NCBI RefSeq assembly: GCF_023898315.1
Contig: NC_064619.1
Coordinates: forward strand, 483,889,376-483,953,375
DNA: 64,000 nt
From: Schistocerca nitens
Lineage: Eukaryota > Arthropoda > Insecta > Orthoptera > Acrididae
Direction: 5' to 3'
Below are positions 43,513 to 55,327 of this stretch, in pieces. Position numbers and translations under genes: made by a program. Below the pieces are notes generated by a model, which saw only the letters and a list, made by a program, of their open reading frames with translations, did not search any database and was not told where the DNA came from. Each line of letters starts with the position of its first letter. The stretch's first letter is position 1.

Positions 43513-44380
43513 TTATACCCTCTCCTAGATTTAGATTGTTTTTGTTATTGATTCTTATTTACATCGAAGCTGGGCGCACCAAGTTCCTTCCCTTTCTTCC
43601 TAATCACGTGTTTCAAAATTTTGCCTGATAAATTGGACACTGAATTCATATTGTGTTGCATTCCAACTCGTGGTATGCTGCTGCTATTTGCAAGAGAGTA
43701 AAACTCACTACACATATTAATAATAAACTCGCAAAAACGTTTTCCTGTATCATTCGTGAAACTCTCGCTAGGTGGTCATACTTACGTTACCGCACTCTAC
43801 TGCACTCTGGCGGGACATTTTCAAACTTATTTCAGAGTTGGCTGTAATAGCCAATGGTAGAATCAAAAAGAATAGGGGAAAAAAAACAAAAAACTTTCTA
43901 AAACACTGTCAAAACAATAATACAAAACGTCGATTAAAGACGCACCAAAGAATCTTAATAGAGATATACAGAGACAGGGATTCGAAGCGAAGTTTCAGCA
44001 ACTCTGTTCATTTCCTTTTCGTGTAAGCAGTGAAACCTGAAAATTGTGTGCAGGTTGGTAGGACACCCTTTCCATCGAAACACCAGAGCCTTTGGGACGT
44101 CCGTAACAGCTGTACTCTGGAGAAACTACGCCCCAAACCTCTGCTACATAGTGCTAAGCGAGATTTCAAGCCTCAGCCTTAAGATTAGCTACTACCTGTT
44201 CGAAAACATCTCGTGGCATCACTATCAACAGCTACAGAAGCGTTGACCGGCAGTATTTAAATATGCGAAATGCGCTCAGATAATTTAAATGCTGTGAAAC
44301 GTTACTAAAAATTTTCGTCGTAACTTTAAATCTACAATATTTCGACTAATCAGACAATTTGAATCCTGTCGCTTAAACCT
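43513..44380. other. unassigned AT-rich sequence
   Basis: No gene or recognised repeat is seen. Confidence 0.4.
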
Positions 44381-44920
44381 CACTGCGTCATCATTCGTAA
44401 TGAAGAAGTCGATATTGTTGCTAAAGAAGCCACGAAATCCAGATCTTTCATCGATTTGAAACTTAGACCTTCTGAACTGTACCGTCTGGCCAGACAGAAT
44501 GTCTTTCAACAATGGCAAGAGGACTGGAGGGTGTCTCACTTCTTCAGGAGAAGATACTATGCGTGTGTTCAGCCTGCTGTTCCACGTAGACCCCGGTTTC
44601 ACTATGTCTGCCTACGCAGATAGCGAATAGACAGTGTATGCCACATGCGACCGAACTGCGGAAGCTTTCTGATGTACTTTTAACCAGACTGGAATTACTC
44701 CAGCTCTATTACGTGTCTCCACCAGCGCTACATAAGACGAAATCAACCACATTCTCTTCACATGTGAAGACACAGAGGCACAGACAACTGTTTGTGCAAC
44801 AACTACGTCGTCTAAAAGTACAGTTTCCTAGGAGTTCCGCCATTACACTTTCGTTGAGCAACCCCACGTATAATAAAGAGGTTTCCAAATTTTCTCAGAC
44901 TGCAACATATCTTTGTAGCC
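44381..44920 (+). pseudogene. I-like LINE, RNase H end and C-terminal region
   Basis: From 44381 the frame reads HCVIIRNEEVDIVAKEAT, matching the H-G-x-x-G-N-E-x-A-D-x-L-A-K motif of the RNase H domain that follows RT in I-clade LINEs. LARQNVFQQWQEDWRV follows. A TAG at 44621-44623 ends it. In another frame from about 44638, LRKLSDVLLTRLELLQLYYV and RHRQLFVQQLRRLKVQFPRS match the usual C-terminal tail of these proteins. RT and endonuclease are absent, as expected for a 5'-truncated copy. Confidence 0.6.
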
Positions 44921-44974
44921 ATAACGAGCTGGGAACTATGTTAAGCACTGTGCCATGTTCATGTTTTTTTTAGG

Positions 44975-45361
44975 TTTATAATTATTTCAATTTGTGCATA
45001 GAATATTTCTATATCTATTGTTCCTATTCTTGTCGTTTCATTCCTTCACTAGTTGTTACTCACAGCTGCGATCACATATCAATAGTTTCGTTACGATGAG
45101 TGATGGTGAGTAAGCTACTGTATGTGCACCAACATCAGCTGCCCTCACGTATCGGACTATCAGCCTGTTCAGCCAGCATAGCTCATGAGTTGCAACCCGT
45201 TCCCCCACCCCTTCCGCAGCTGTCCCTACGCACGATGCATAGACATGCCCAGCGTCTCCACCGAGCAGTGGCAGGGGCAGGAGCGTGCATCTGAACTAGC
45301 TGTACATCACATAACATGTACATTATTCATCAAATGGTGTGAAACTATGAATTTAACACAA
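44975..45361. other. unassigned
   Basis: No gene is recognised. The RTE-type LINE starts at the right edge. Confidence 0.4.
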
Positions 45362-45679
45362 TGAAGATCTTCCCCCATGAACCATGGACCTTGCCGTTGG
45401 TGGGGAGGCTTGCGTGCCTCAGCGATACAGATGGCCGTACCGTAGGTGCAACCACAACGGAGGGGTATCTGTTGAGAGGCCAGACAAACATGTGGTTCCT
45501 GAAAAGGGGCAGCAGCCTTTTCAGTAGTTGCAGGGGCAACAGTCTGGATGATTGACTGATCTGGCCTTGTAACATTAACCAAAACGGCCTTGCTGTGCTG
45601 GTACTGCGAACGGCTGAAAGCAAGGGGAAACTACAGCCGTAATTTTTCCCGAGGACATGCAGCTTTACTGTATGATTAA

Positions 45680-46796
45680 ATGATGATGGCGTCCTCTTGG
45701 GTAAAATATTCCGGAGGTAAAATAGTCCCCCATTCGGATCTCCGGGCGGGGACTACTCAAGAGGACGTCGTTATCAGGAGAAAGAAAACTGGCATTCTAC
45801 GGATCGGAGCGTGGAATGTCAGATCCCTTAATCGGGCAGGTAGGTTAGAAAATTTAAAAAGGGAAATGGGTAGGTTAAAGTTAGATATAGTGGGAATTAG
45901 TGAAGTTCGGTGGCAGGAGGAACAAGACTTTTGGTCAGGTGACTACAGGGTTATAAATACAAAATCAAATAGGGGTAATACAGGAGTAGGTTTAATACTG
46001 AATAAAAAAATAGGAGTGCGGGTTAGCTACTACAAACAGCATAGTGAACGCATTATTGTGGCCAAGATAGACACAAAGCCCATGCCTACTACAGTAGTAC
46101 AAGTTTATATGCCAACTAGCTCTGCAGATGATGAAGAAATAGATGAAATGTATGACGAGATAAAAGAAATTATTCAGGTAGTGAAGGGAGACGAAAATTT
46201 AATAGTCATGGGTGACTGGAATTCGTCAGTAGGAAAAGGGAGAGAAGGAAACAGAGTAGGTGAATATGGATTGGGGGGGAAGAAATGAAAGAGGAAGCCG
46301 CCTTGTAGAATTTTGCACAGAGCATAACTTAATCATAGCTAACACTTGGTTCAAGAATCATAAAAGAAGGTTGTATACCTGGAAGAATCCTGGAGATACT
46401 AAAAGGTATCAGATAGATTATATAATGGTAAGACAGAGATTTAGGAACGAGGTTTTAAATTGTAAGACATTTCCAGGGGCAGATGTGGATTCTGACCACA
46501 ATCTATTGGTTATGAACAGCAGATTGAAACTGAAGAAACTGCAAAAAGGTGGGAATTTAAGGAGATGGGACCTGGATAAACTGAAAGAACCAGAGGTTGT
46601 AGAGAGTTTCAGGGAGAGCATAAGGGAACAATTGACAGGAATGGGGGAAAGAAATACAGTAGAAGAAGAATGGGTAGCTCTGAGGGATGAATTAGTGAAG
46701 GCGGCAGAGGATCAAGTAGGTAAAAAGACGAGGGCTAATAGAAATCCTTGGGTAACAGAAGAAATATTGAATTTAATTGATGAAAGGAGAAAATAA
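45680..46796 (+). pseudogene. RTE LINE endonuclease domain (apurinic-like, EEP family)
   Basis: The frame from 45680 gives LRIGAWNVRSLNRAGRLENL, IVGISEVRWQEEQ (catalytic Glu region), SNRGNTGVGLILNKK and NLIVMGDWNSSVGKGR (the GDWN block). A frameshift in a G run near 46272-46278 moves the rest to the frame starting 46260: RLVEFCTEHNLIIANTWF, TWKNPGDTKRYQIDYIMV and DVDSDHNLLVM (the SDH catalytic block) are all intact. It nicks target DNA to prime reverse transcription. The frame is lost at a TAA, 46794-46796, beside a small deletion. Confidence 0.9.
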
Positions 46797-46812
46797 AAAT
46801 GAAGTAAATGAA

Positions 46813-48632
46813 GCAGGCAAAAGGGAATACAAACGTCTGAAAAATGAGATCGACAGAAAGTGCAAAATGGCTAAGCAGGGTTAGAGGACAAATGTAAGGA
46901 TGTAGAGGCTTGTCTCACTAGGGGTAAGATAGATACTGCCTACAGGAAAATTAAAGAGACCTTTGGAGAGAAGAGAACCACTTGTATGAATATCAAGAGC
47001 TCAGATGGAAACCCAGTTCTAAGCAAAGAAGGGAAGGCAGAAAGGTGGAAGGAGTATATAGAGGGTTTACACAAGGGCGATGTACTTGAGGACAGTATTA
47101 TGGAAATGGAAGAGGATGAAGATGAAATGGGAGATAAGATACTGCGTGAAGAGTTTGACCGAGCACTGAAAGACCTGAGTCGAAACAAGGCCCCGGGAGT
47201 AGACAACATTCCATTAGAACTACTGATGGCCTTGGGAGAGCCAGTCATGACAAAACTCTACCATGTGGTGAGCAAGATGTATGAGACAGGCGAAATACCC
47301 ACAGAATTCAAGAAGAATATAATAATTCCAATACCAAAGAAAGCAGGAGTTGACAGATGTGAAAATTACCGAATTATCAGTTTAATAAGTCACAGCTGCA
47401 AAATACTAACGCGAATTCTTTACAGACGAATGGAAAAACTGGTAGAAGCCGACCTCGGGGAAGATCAGTTTGGATTCCGTAGAAATGTTGGAACACGTGA
47501 GGCAATACTAACCTTACGACTTATCTTAGAAGAAAGATTAAGAAAAGGCAAACCTACGTTTCTAGCATTTGTAGACTTAGAGAAAGCTTTTGACAACGTT
47601 AACTGGAATAGTCTCTTTCAAATTCTGAAGGTGGCAGGGGTAAAATACAGGGAGCGAAAGGCTATTTACAATTTTTACAGAAACCAGATGGCAGTTATAA
47701 GAGTCGAGGGGCATGAAAGGGAAGCAGTGGTTGGGAAAGGTGTGAGACAGGGTTGTAGCCTCTCCCCGATGTTATTCAATCTGTATATTGAGCAAGCAGT
47801 AAAGGAAACAAAAGAAAAATTCGGAGTAGGTATTAAAATTCATGGAGAAGAAGTAAAAACTTTGAGGATCGCCGATGACATTGTAATTCTGTCAGAGACA
47901 GCAAAGGACTTGGAAGAGCAGTTGAACGGAACGGACAGTGTCTTGAAAGGAGGATATAAGATGAACATCAACAAAAGCAAAACGAGGATAATGGAATGTA
48001 GTCAAATTAATTCGGGTGATGCTGAGGGGATTGAATTAGAAAATGAGACACTTAAAGTAGTAAAGGAGTTTTGCTAGTTAGGGAGTAAAATAACTGATGA
48101 TGGTCGAAGTAGAGAGGATATAAAATGTAGACTGGCAATGGCAAGGAAATCGTTTCTGAAGAAGAGAAATTTGTTAACATCGAGTATAGATTTAAGTGTC
48201 AGGCAGTCGTTTCTGAAAGTATTTGTATGGAGCACAGCCATGTATGGAAGTGAAACATGGACGATAACCAGTTTGGACAAGAAGAGAATAGAAGCTTTCG
48301 AAATGTGGTGCGACAGAAGAATGCTGAAGATAAGGTGGGTAGATCACGTAACCAATGAGGAGGTATTGAATAGGATTGGGGAGAAGAGAAGTTTGTGGCA
48401 CAACTTGACTAGAAGAAGGGATCGGTTGGTAGGACATGTTTTGAGGCATCAAGGGATCACAAATTTAGCATTGGAGGGCAGCGTGGAGGGTAAAAATCGT
48501 AGAGGGAGACCAAGAGATGAATACACTAAGCAGATTCAGAAGGATGTAGGTTGCTGTAGGTACTGGGAGATGAAGAAGCTTGCACAGGATAGAGTAGCAT
48601 GGAGAGCTGCATCAAACCAGTCTCAGGACTGA
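46813..48632 (+). pseudogene. RTE LINE reverse transcriptase
   Basis: After frame changes at about 46797 and 46880 the RT runs from about 46986: LSRNKAPGVDNIPLELL, IPIPKKAGVDRCENYRIISL, TFLAFVDLEKAFDNV (motif A), KGVRQGCSLSPMLFNLYIE (motif B) and TLRIADDIVILSE. The catalytic block normally reads RFADD; here Phe is replaced by Ile but both aspartates stay. A TAG at 48075-48077 replaces a Tyr codon in KEFC-YLGSKI. The same frame then runs to 48632 with SETWTITSLDKKRIEAFEMW, RRDRLVGHVLRHQG and GKNRRGRPRDEYTKQIQKDV, the family's C-terminal region. Confidence 0.92.
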
Positions 48633-48670
48633 AGACCACAACAACAACAACATAAGGATTGTATCCATTA

Positions 48671-48868
48671 GCCGGCCGGAGTGGCCGAGCGGTTCTAAGC
48701 GCTTCAGTCTGGAACTGCGCGACCGCTACGGTTGCAGGTTCGGATCCTGCATCGGCCATGGATGTGTGTGATGTCCTTAGGTTAGTTAGGTTTAAGTAGT
48801 TCTAAGTTCTAGGGGACTGATGACCTCAGATGTTAAGTCCCATAGTGCTCAGAGCCATTTGAACGAAT
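48671..48868 (+). mobile_element. tRNA-derived SINE (main family)
   Basis: Full plus-strand copy flanked by perfect 12-bp repeats TTGTATCCATTA (48659-48670 and 48869-48880). Box B is changed to GGTTCGGATCC. Confidence 0.95.
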
Positions 48869-48880
48869 TTGTATCCATTA

Positions 48881-49324
48881 CTTTGTATCATACCATTTAG
48901 AACATATCAACCAATAAAAGCATTTTCACAAATACGTCAAAAGTAAAAAAGAAAACAGCTTTTTCAAAGAACGAATAGGTTTCCGTAATTCAGGCGATGT
49001 TCTTCAAGTCAATAAGTATCTTTTACATTTTCTAAAGTAACTCATGTTCTTCCTTTGTGTTCAAACTATTCCATACCAAACTTCAACGAAATCGGTGCAG
49101 CGAATTAGTCTTGATGGCGTAAGAGACAGAGTTACTCTCGAATTTATAATATTAGTATGGATTTCATTGCGTCAGAACAATTAACTTTGATACAATACTT
49201 CATAAAATTTTACAAAGAACGTCCAACAACATTGTCAAGTTGTGTGCGTGTATCATCATATATATTTGTGATGAAAGAGAAATACAGATGTCAGCCACAT
49301 GAGATCAGTCAAATAATTCAATGG
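48881..49324. other. unassigned AT-rich sequence
   Basis: Nothing recognised. Confidence 0.4.
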
Positions 49325-49430
49325 CGACAAGTGAAAATTTATGCCGGACTGGGACGAACCCAAATTTCCTGCTTTACGTGAGTGGCTGTGGTAACAACTT
49401 TGGCTATCCGAGCACACTTCACGTTCGACC
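49325..49430 (-). repeat. tRNA-like repeat fragment (third tRNA-headed family)
   Basis: GAAAATTTATGCCGGACTGG, GACGAACCCAAATTTCCTGC, then TGGCTATCCGAGCACAC corresponds, on the minus strand, to a tRNA-like unit with a decayed box B and a GTGCTCGGATAGCCAAAG start. The body downstream is not preserved. Confidence 0.55.
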
Positions 49431-51202
49431 CAATATCCCAGTTTATCGCACCCTACTGCCATGATCATCTCCCCCCTACATCCTCCCCTGTTAGTTTTCC
49501 TTATTGTTCGCAGCACCTCGCCTGATTCCCTCAAAATGTCGGACTTGCAGTTGAGTTGCCGTTAGTTGATCCCTGAGTTGCAGCGGGCTGGGCACGACAG
49601 CTTTGCACGGTTACATCGACCAATAATGTAAAGCGATTTCGTGAACATCTCTATGAAAACACACCAGTCTTGTCAGGGCTCCGTAGACGGTTACTGTTTT
49701 CCCCGGCAGTCGTTAGTACTTGGCATTTGGTAGCTGGCAACTGAGCTTCTTACATCGTGCCGACCATAGGGGGCTTCCACATTGAAGATATCGTGACCTG
49801 CCGTCAAAGCGTAGATACCACTCTTATATACATGGCGTCTGTTCATTCCGACATACCAAAAAAAACAAAAAAAAGATATGACACTCAATCGCGGCTCGCT
49901 GGGAGACGGGTGGCTTGCACCTCCGTCCATCTTCAGTGGTGCGTTGGAAAGACATCAACCTACTGACTCATTACCGATTTCCTGCTTTTGCGCATGCGAA
50001 TCCCGCCCTCCAGGCTGTGTCACACCGACAACAGAAGGAAGAACAAGAAGCAACATCTCCTGACAAAAGACAAGCGTCAAAGCCACTACAAAGGAGGAAA
50101 TTTTTGCTTCAAGTTGCCAACACATAACTAAGAGGATGGTAATTTTCAAAAGATTGAGAGTCTATCAATCTGCGAATGTTTGTTTCACATACAACTGAAA
50201 ACGCTATATCCGCGTGCAGCAGTGGCTCATGGATATCTGACGATGGATAAATTCCGAAACGCGTCATTCTGTGCCTGATGTCTGTCTTACCAATGCGACC
50301 CAGCCAACCTGAACGTGGAATTACTAACTGGAACGAGTTCAGCATTTACGAGTACTTTGGCATACAAATATTAAGACATCCGGATTTCGCATAAGCTTTT
50401 TATTCAGACACTAAACCTTGTCCTACAGGTTCTGAACTTTGATCTGATTGTGGCAGCAGCCGAAACGAGCTAATAAGTACAGAAACACATAGCGATCTAG
50501 ATGGTATTATTCACAATATTTTCGTATGATCACGGTCACATACAGAAAATTTCTTTATTTTTTATTGTTTTATTTTTCCATTTTTCGATCGAAAACCGAA
50601 ACTACAACGGAAACGCCGCCTTGCGAGTTCGGTCTCTGACGTCCCAGCAGTAATCAGGAAGTGGCAATCAACAAAACCCGGTTCGTCGCCCCTCTGTACT
50701 CGTTCAGTGAGGGCTGACAGGCGCGTGATGGAGTGGCACGGTAGCACGAACATCTGGCTACGATGGCATCGCGTGATCCCTCGGTCGACATCAGGGTCCA
50801 TTGCTGAGTGACAGCTTAATTCCGGCAGAGGGGGGGGGGGGGGGGGGAGGGGAAGAAAATGCTCACAGAACGGGATCAATCAGCGCTTCCCTTCCCCCCC
50901 CCCTATCCTCCCCCCACCCCCCTCCCATCCAACCCCCTCCAGAACGGCTGTCTCTCCAACTGTTAGCGATAGAACGTTCCATCGACACAACACTCGTAAT
51001 ATCTTCTGTCTTACACACCGCTGTTTTCAAGAGTAATTACCGGAGAACTGTGAATTTGTTTGGTTTAGCAACATAGGACACTTCTGTATCTCCAAAGGCT
51101 CATAATGAAAACTTTCTAAGCACTTATCTACGCTGAAAGAAGCGGGCCGTGTCGCAACCAAAGGTGAACAAATGAAATGATAATTAAATAAAGACCCTAA
51201 GC
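49431..51202. other. unassigned, with long G and C homopolymer runs
   Basis: A run of about 19 G at 50829-50847 and C-rich runs at about 50893-50945 make this hard to sequence. No gene is recognised in the rest. Confidence 0.45.
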
Positions 51203-51214
51203 TGTCGTCAGGCG

Positions 51215-51406
51215 CCGGCTGGAGTGGTCGAGCGGTTCTAGGCCCTACAGTCTGGAACCGCGATACCGCTACGGTCGTAGGTTCGAATCCTGCCTCGGGC
51301 ATGGATGTGTGTGATGTCCTTAGGTTAGTTAGGTTTAAGTAGTTCTAAGTTCTAGGGGACTGAATACCTCAGCAGTTAAGTCCCATAGTGCTCAGAGCCA
51401 TTTTTT
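51215..51406 (+). mobile_element. tRNA-derived SINE (main family)
   Basis: Full plus-strand copy flanked by perfect 12-bp repeats TGTCGTCAGGCG (51203-51214 and 51407-51418). Confidence 0.95.
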
Positions 51407-51439
51407 TGTCGTCAGGCGTTGATATACATCAACGGGTAC

Positions 51440-51805
51440 AGTTGAAAATGTGTGCCCCGACAGGGACCTGAACCCGGGATCTCCTGCGTATGTGGCAGAC
51501 GCTCTATCCATCTGAGCCACCGAGGGCACGGAGGATAGTGCGACTGGGGGATTTATCCCTTGCACGCTCACCGTGAGGCCCACATTACCGACTTAATGTC
51601 CACACACTACATTCGTAGTGCCCCTGCCCATTACACTCATTACTCGCGTTAGACAATCTTACAGATTTTGGTAAGAGTTCGGGCAATGCTTGTGCATGCA
51701 GCACATAAGAAGGAGGTCAGTCGCCGGTTAGCCTTAACTATATGAAGATGGTATCTGTTCTTTCGGACATGTCCGAAAGAACAGATACCATCTTCATATA
51801 GACTT
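51440..51805 (-). repeat. tRNA-like repeat followed by a perfect 64-bp palindrome
   Basis: The minus strand at about 51452-51530 has a tRNA-like fold: GTGCCCTCGGTGGCTCAGAT, GATAGAGCG (D-arm), a TCTGC/GCAGG anticodon-like stem and CCCGGGTTCAGGTCC (box B). It continues through TAGTGCGACTGG...CACTACATTCGTAGTG to a 64-bp perfect palindrome at 51738-51801, centred between 51769 and 51770 on ACATGT. The palindrome could form a very stable hairpin and may mark the element's end. This looks like one repeat family, not a functional tRNA gene. Confidence 0.8.
51738..51801. repeat. perfect 64-bp palindrome
   Basis: Two 32-base arms with no spacer and no mismatch; the arms contain GGTATCTGTTCTTTCGG and its complement. 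The bases just outside (A at 51737, A at 51802) do not pair. Confidence 0.97.
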
Positions 51806-52029
51806 GAGCAAATCCTCCTTACAGCCTTCCTGCCCGATGCAACCACTGATGCAACTCGAAGAAGTACGTGTGCTGAAGCGCAACGCTTGAAGCTGGCCAA
51901 CTTAGGTTTCCTCATGCCTAGTAAGCTGCACGGTACGCGTTCAGGCTGCACCTGACAACAGGATGCACTATCAGTTCAACGTGACTCGCCATGTGTTTGT
52001 TTACGTAGAGAGTTTCACTGTAGCTCATG

Positions 52030-52300
52030 TATGATATCGGTGGGAGCAAGAAATAAACAAACCAAACTTAAAACAGATCTAAAAGAAATTAAGAATTGAG
52101 GAATATGGCACCCACCTACATAGGGAGAAATGATCATCACGATAAAATAAGAAAAATGAGGGCTCCCACAGAAAAATTTAAGTGCTCGTTTTTCCCACGC
52201 TCCGTTAGAGTGGAACGGTAGAGAGACAGCTTGAAGGTGGTTCACTGAACCGTCTGCCAGGCACTTAATTGTGAATAACTAATCACGTACACGTAGATAT
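52030..52300 (+). mobile_element. 3' end fragment of the LINE seen at 4.3-5.4 kb
   Basis: ACCTACATAGGGAGAAATGATC, AATTTAAGTGCTCGTTTTTC and GTGAATAACTAATCACGTAC parallel 5225-5428 with roughly 15-20% differences and end in a decayed GTACACGTAGATATAG tail. Only the last 70 or so codons (VGRNDH-type, FFPRSVR-like) and the 3' UTR remain. Confidence 0.8.
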
Positions 52301-54125
52301 AGCAGTCACAAAACAGAGCCCAGAAGGGGAAAACCTGTCGTGTGTTTATGACGCATCTTCAAATAAAACAGTAGGTGTCTCGCAGTGCAAATTGTGTAGA
52401 AAGTTACGAAATACTCATTTGAGAGCCTCTAGTATGTTACGACGTGTTTGTAAATTTGACCAACTCGATAAATATTTTGAATGATGACAAAAACTTCGTG
52501 GCTGACAACTGTGTCGAAATGTCTGCTAAAGGCTTGAGGCTATTTAGCAGCATACAGGCTTTCTAAATTTAGGACAAAATTTGATTGAACTACGAAAAAA
52601 ATATTGCTCAGTAGATATTAAAAACCACATTCTGGTGATGGGCAACGTAGTGCGAAGAAATCTGAACGTGAAAGAAAAGCCTCTTCCTTCAGGCAAGTAC
52701 ATTTTGAGGTTAACGTAACATGAAAAACGAAATTCGTGTTTGCTTAAGCGCATTTGGGAAATTCAGAATGAACTATTTTCGCCACTTGGAATGAATTCAG
52801 CTAACCCAAATACACATCCTGGAAGAAGTAATCAAAATTGATACAACTGGGGTTGTATTTGGCTGGAAAACACTTCAGTTGGCGTTTCCCTGTAATAGAC
52901 ATCTTAAAGTTCATAGATACAAAAGATCTCGACTTTCAGAAATTGTTCTGCTAACTACAGAAAAGTGTATTAGAGGAGATGATGTTCCAGCTGAAAATAG
53001 CCAGTCTAGTCGATAGAGCGTGCAGTTGCAGAGAAAAACGTTCGTATCGAAATAAATGAATAAGCCCGAAATACACCGAAAAGGAAAAAAAGGACAAAAA
53101 ATCCATTATTTCTGGCCTACAAAGACTTCAATGAGCCTCGTCTTGTGATACGGGGGTAAGAAAAGACTTCTCATCAACTTCCGATCCCTACCCATAACAC
53201 TATAGTGAAGGCGTACAGAATGAACTGCTACGTAGCATAGCACACCGGGAAGACGGACAGGCATGCAAGACTCCTTCGGCTGCTCAGGTTGGGCGAACCT
53301 TGGCTTGAAGGGGAGTAAAGCAGCCTGCCCGTTCCCCTGATAACGTGCGGGAATTGCCTGCCTGGCTAACAGGCAAGCGTGGGCAGGTTAAAAGCGGAAT
53401 GTGTACACCTCTGATCACAGCTTGGCCACCTTGACCGAATGTTAATATGACACTCCGCGTTTGCATGCGTAACAAATACGCTGATCAAATTTTCATCTTT
53501 ATGCGATCTTATTTTCTGTATTTCCAATGTAGAAAAAGTCATTCCTACAGATGAAGAATGGTGTAAGTGAATGATGGTTTTTGAGTGTGTCATTCTGAAA
53601 TGGAAATCGCAACGCAGCATGCACAGAACATGTGCACTTTCGTATCATACAGACATATCGCACAGCCGGTTGGCTGATGCTGTAACATGAGAACGAGTGG
53701 CAACGAAATAGAATCAGGACAATTGTTTAGCAGGAAAGATCCGACGAAGGTCCGTCCAGAAGTACCACAACACTAGTAGAACATAAAATTTTACGGCTAC
53801 CTCAGACGAATAGACGGATGACAACAGGAGAAATACGGGTAGATGTTACAGATTGTCACCACGAACTATCGGCATCAGATTACTGGACTTCTTTGAAGAA
53901 ATCGTATTTGTGCCGTCAGCTGTACAATTGTATGTTTACTGTCTACCGGTTTCCATTACTGCAATCATCTTCACAGGAGGAAAACAGAGTACATAAATGG
54001 ATCAGACATACATTTTTGTCATATATGAGACAACCAAATGTAGAACATATATGTCATAACAGCATGTCCTAACACAGTCCATATAAAAGCGCTGTGCACC
54101 TATTAGTAAAAGATCGTATTGAGAA
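52301..54125. other. unassigned sequence
   Basis: No supported gene. About 53270-53400 contains a GC-rich near-mirrored stretch (GCCTGCCCG...CGGGAATTGCCTGCC...GGCAGG) that I cannot classify. Confidence 0.4.
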
Positions 54126-54225
54126 TGGTTTCAACGCTTCAAAAACGGTGATTTTGAAGTCGAAGGCCGAAGTGGCGGTACAAGGGAGAAGGTTTTCCGA
54201 GCTATTGAAACTGAAGGAAACAAAC
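54126..54225 (+). pseudogene. mariner transposase relic, N-terminal fragment
   Basis: The plus-strand frame WFQRFKNGDFEVEGRSGG followed by KVFRAIETEG matches the WF.RFk.GDF..ED..r.GRP stretch between the two DNA-binding helices of mariner transposases. No terminal repeats or catalytic part are visible. Confidence 0.45.
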
Positions 54226-55327
54226 AAAGGATACTGTTATCGAAAGTAATTGACACGAAAGACAAGTCCACTGTATCGAGGTTCGTATACTGCCCGAAAT
54301 ATGGGAGAGAACAGTGCCCAGCGACGGTCAGTACCCTGAATCGTTAACTTTTTGTAAGTTTTCTCAATAAAAACTCGAAATTCGAAGAAAAAATGACAGA
54401 AGCAAAGTTGTAGGTCTAACATCTGACATCACGACTGATTCGGAAATTGTTGAAGAAAGACTGAATGAAACCTGCCGCCGTACATTTCATCGTCTGGATG
54501 CAAAAGGTATAGTCTAGAAGGGTATTGCAAGATCCCGCACCAGGAATGCTTTCAGAATCGTGTGGGTCCTTGACTGGTCTATCCAGTTCCCTGATGTCTA
54601 TAATGCGATGAGAATCCATGTACTTTTAGTCTTCGACATAAATTGACACAACATGCGTTACAGTTATGATAAGTAATTGATCAAGATGTCATTCAAGGGC
54701 TGTTTGCCTCTATGCCACCACAAGTACAATCCCCTGTTACATGTTGAACACTGCCGCAATGCTTAATAAATATAGGACTGGTACACTTCCCATTTCCGTC
54801 AGTGGACACAAAAAGCAGTGGGCTATGTCAAAATGTATTGAAAAACGAAATGCCCAACACTTCATAAAAATTCATCCAGTACCTATCTTTTCTTTATCAA
54901 ATTACGAAGATAATACAAGAAACGTATGCACTCAAAATATTAATAAATTGCCTAACTTAAAGGAAAATTTCATTGCGGTATTGTATATGGTACTCTCAGT
55001 GCCTTGGCAGCGTCAGTTGCGAAATAACACTCGTCATTTTGAATTTTATCTCCAAGATGTTAGTCAGGAATAAAACTGACTGCTGCCACCGCAGCGTACT
55101 CCAAGGTAGTTTGTTCTGGCTTAGCTGTGTCGTTGGCAGACGATGCCAATATGTCAACAAAGAAAGGTCACATTCCTCCCTCCCCCTCCCCCCCCCTTTC
55201 CTTCGCGGTTGCCCACATGACTCTTGACTATCTTTACCGATGTCAATGCTTTTCAGCACCGAGGTCTTTCGAGACAGTATTCAGTGTGCCAATAAGTACT
55301 AGGATTACTTTTACTATTTCGAGCTAG
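54226..55327. other. unassigned sequence
   Basis: A C-rich run lies at about 55175-55200. Overlapping frames of up to 110 codons at 54741-55259 lack any domain. Confidence 0.4.

Larger units (their letters stand above)
45362..48650 (+). mobile_element. RTE-type LINE, essentially full length
   Basis: The element begins with a 5' untranslated region (CTTCCCCCATGAACCATGG, then TTGCCGTTGGTGGGGAGG) that I know as the conserved start of this family in insects. It codes for an endonuclease and reverse transcriptase and ends ...GAAGACCACAACAACAACAA, a short AAC microsatellite rather than poly(A). At 3.29 kb it has the usual RTE size. Coding capacity is broken by about three frameshifts and one stop codon, few for a copy in this window, so it is the youngest LINE here. 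A SINE inserted 20 bp downstream. Confidence 0.92.

Noticed and set aside
50829-50945. G-run and C-run pair as a regulatory G-quadruplex site
   Set aside because: Simple homopolymer and low-complexity sequence with no gene context; it may also be a sequencing problem area.
51452-51530. A true tRNA gene on the minus strand
   Set aside because: Good D- and T-arm motifs, but it continues into a repeat body and palindrome, so I treat it as a tRNA-derived repeat.
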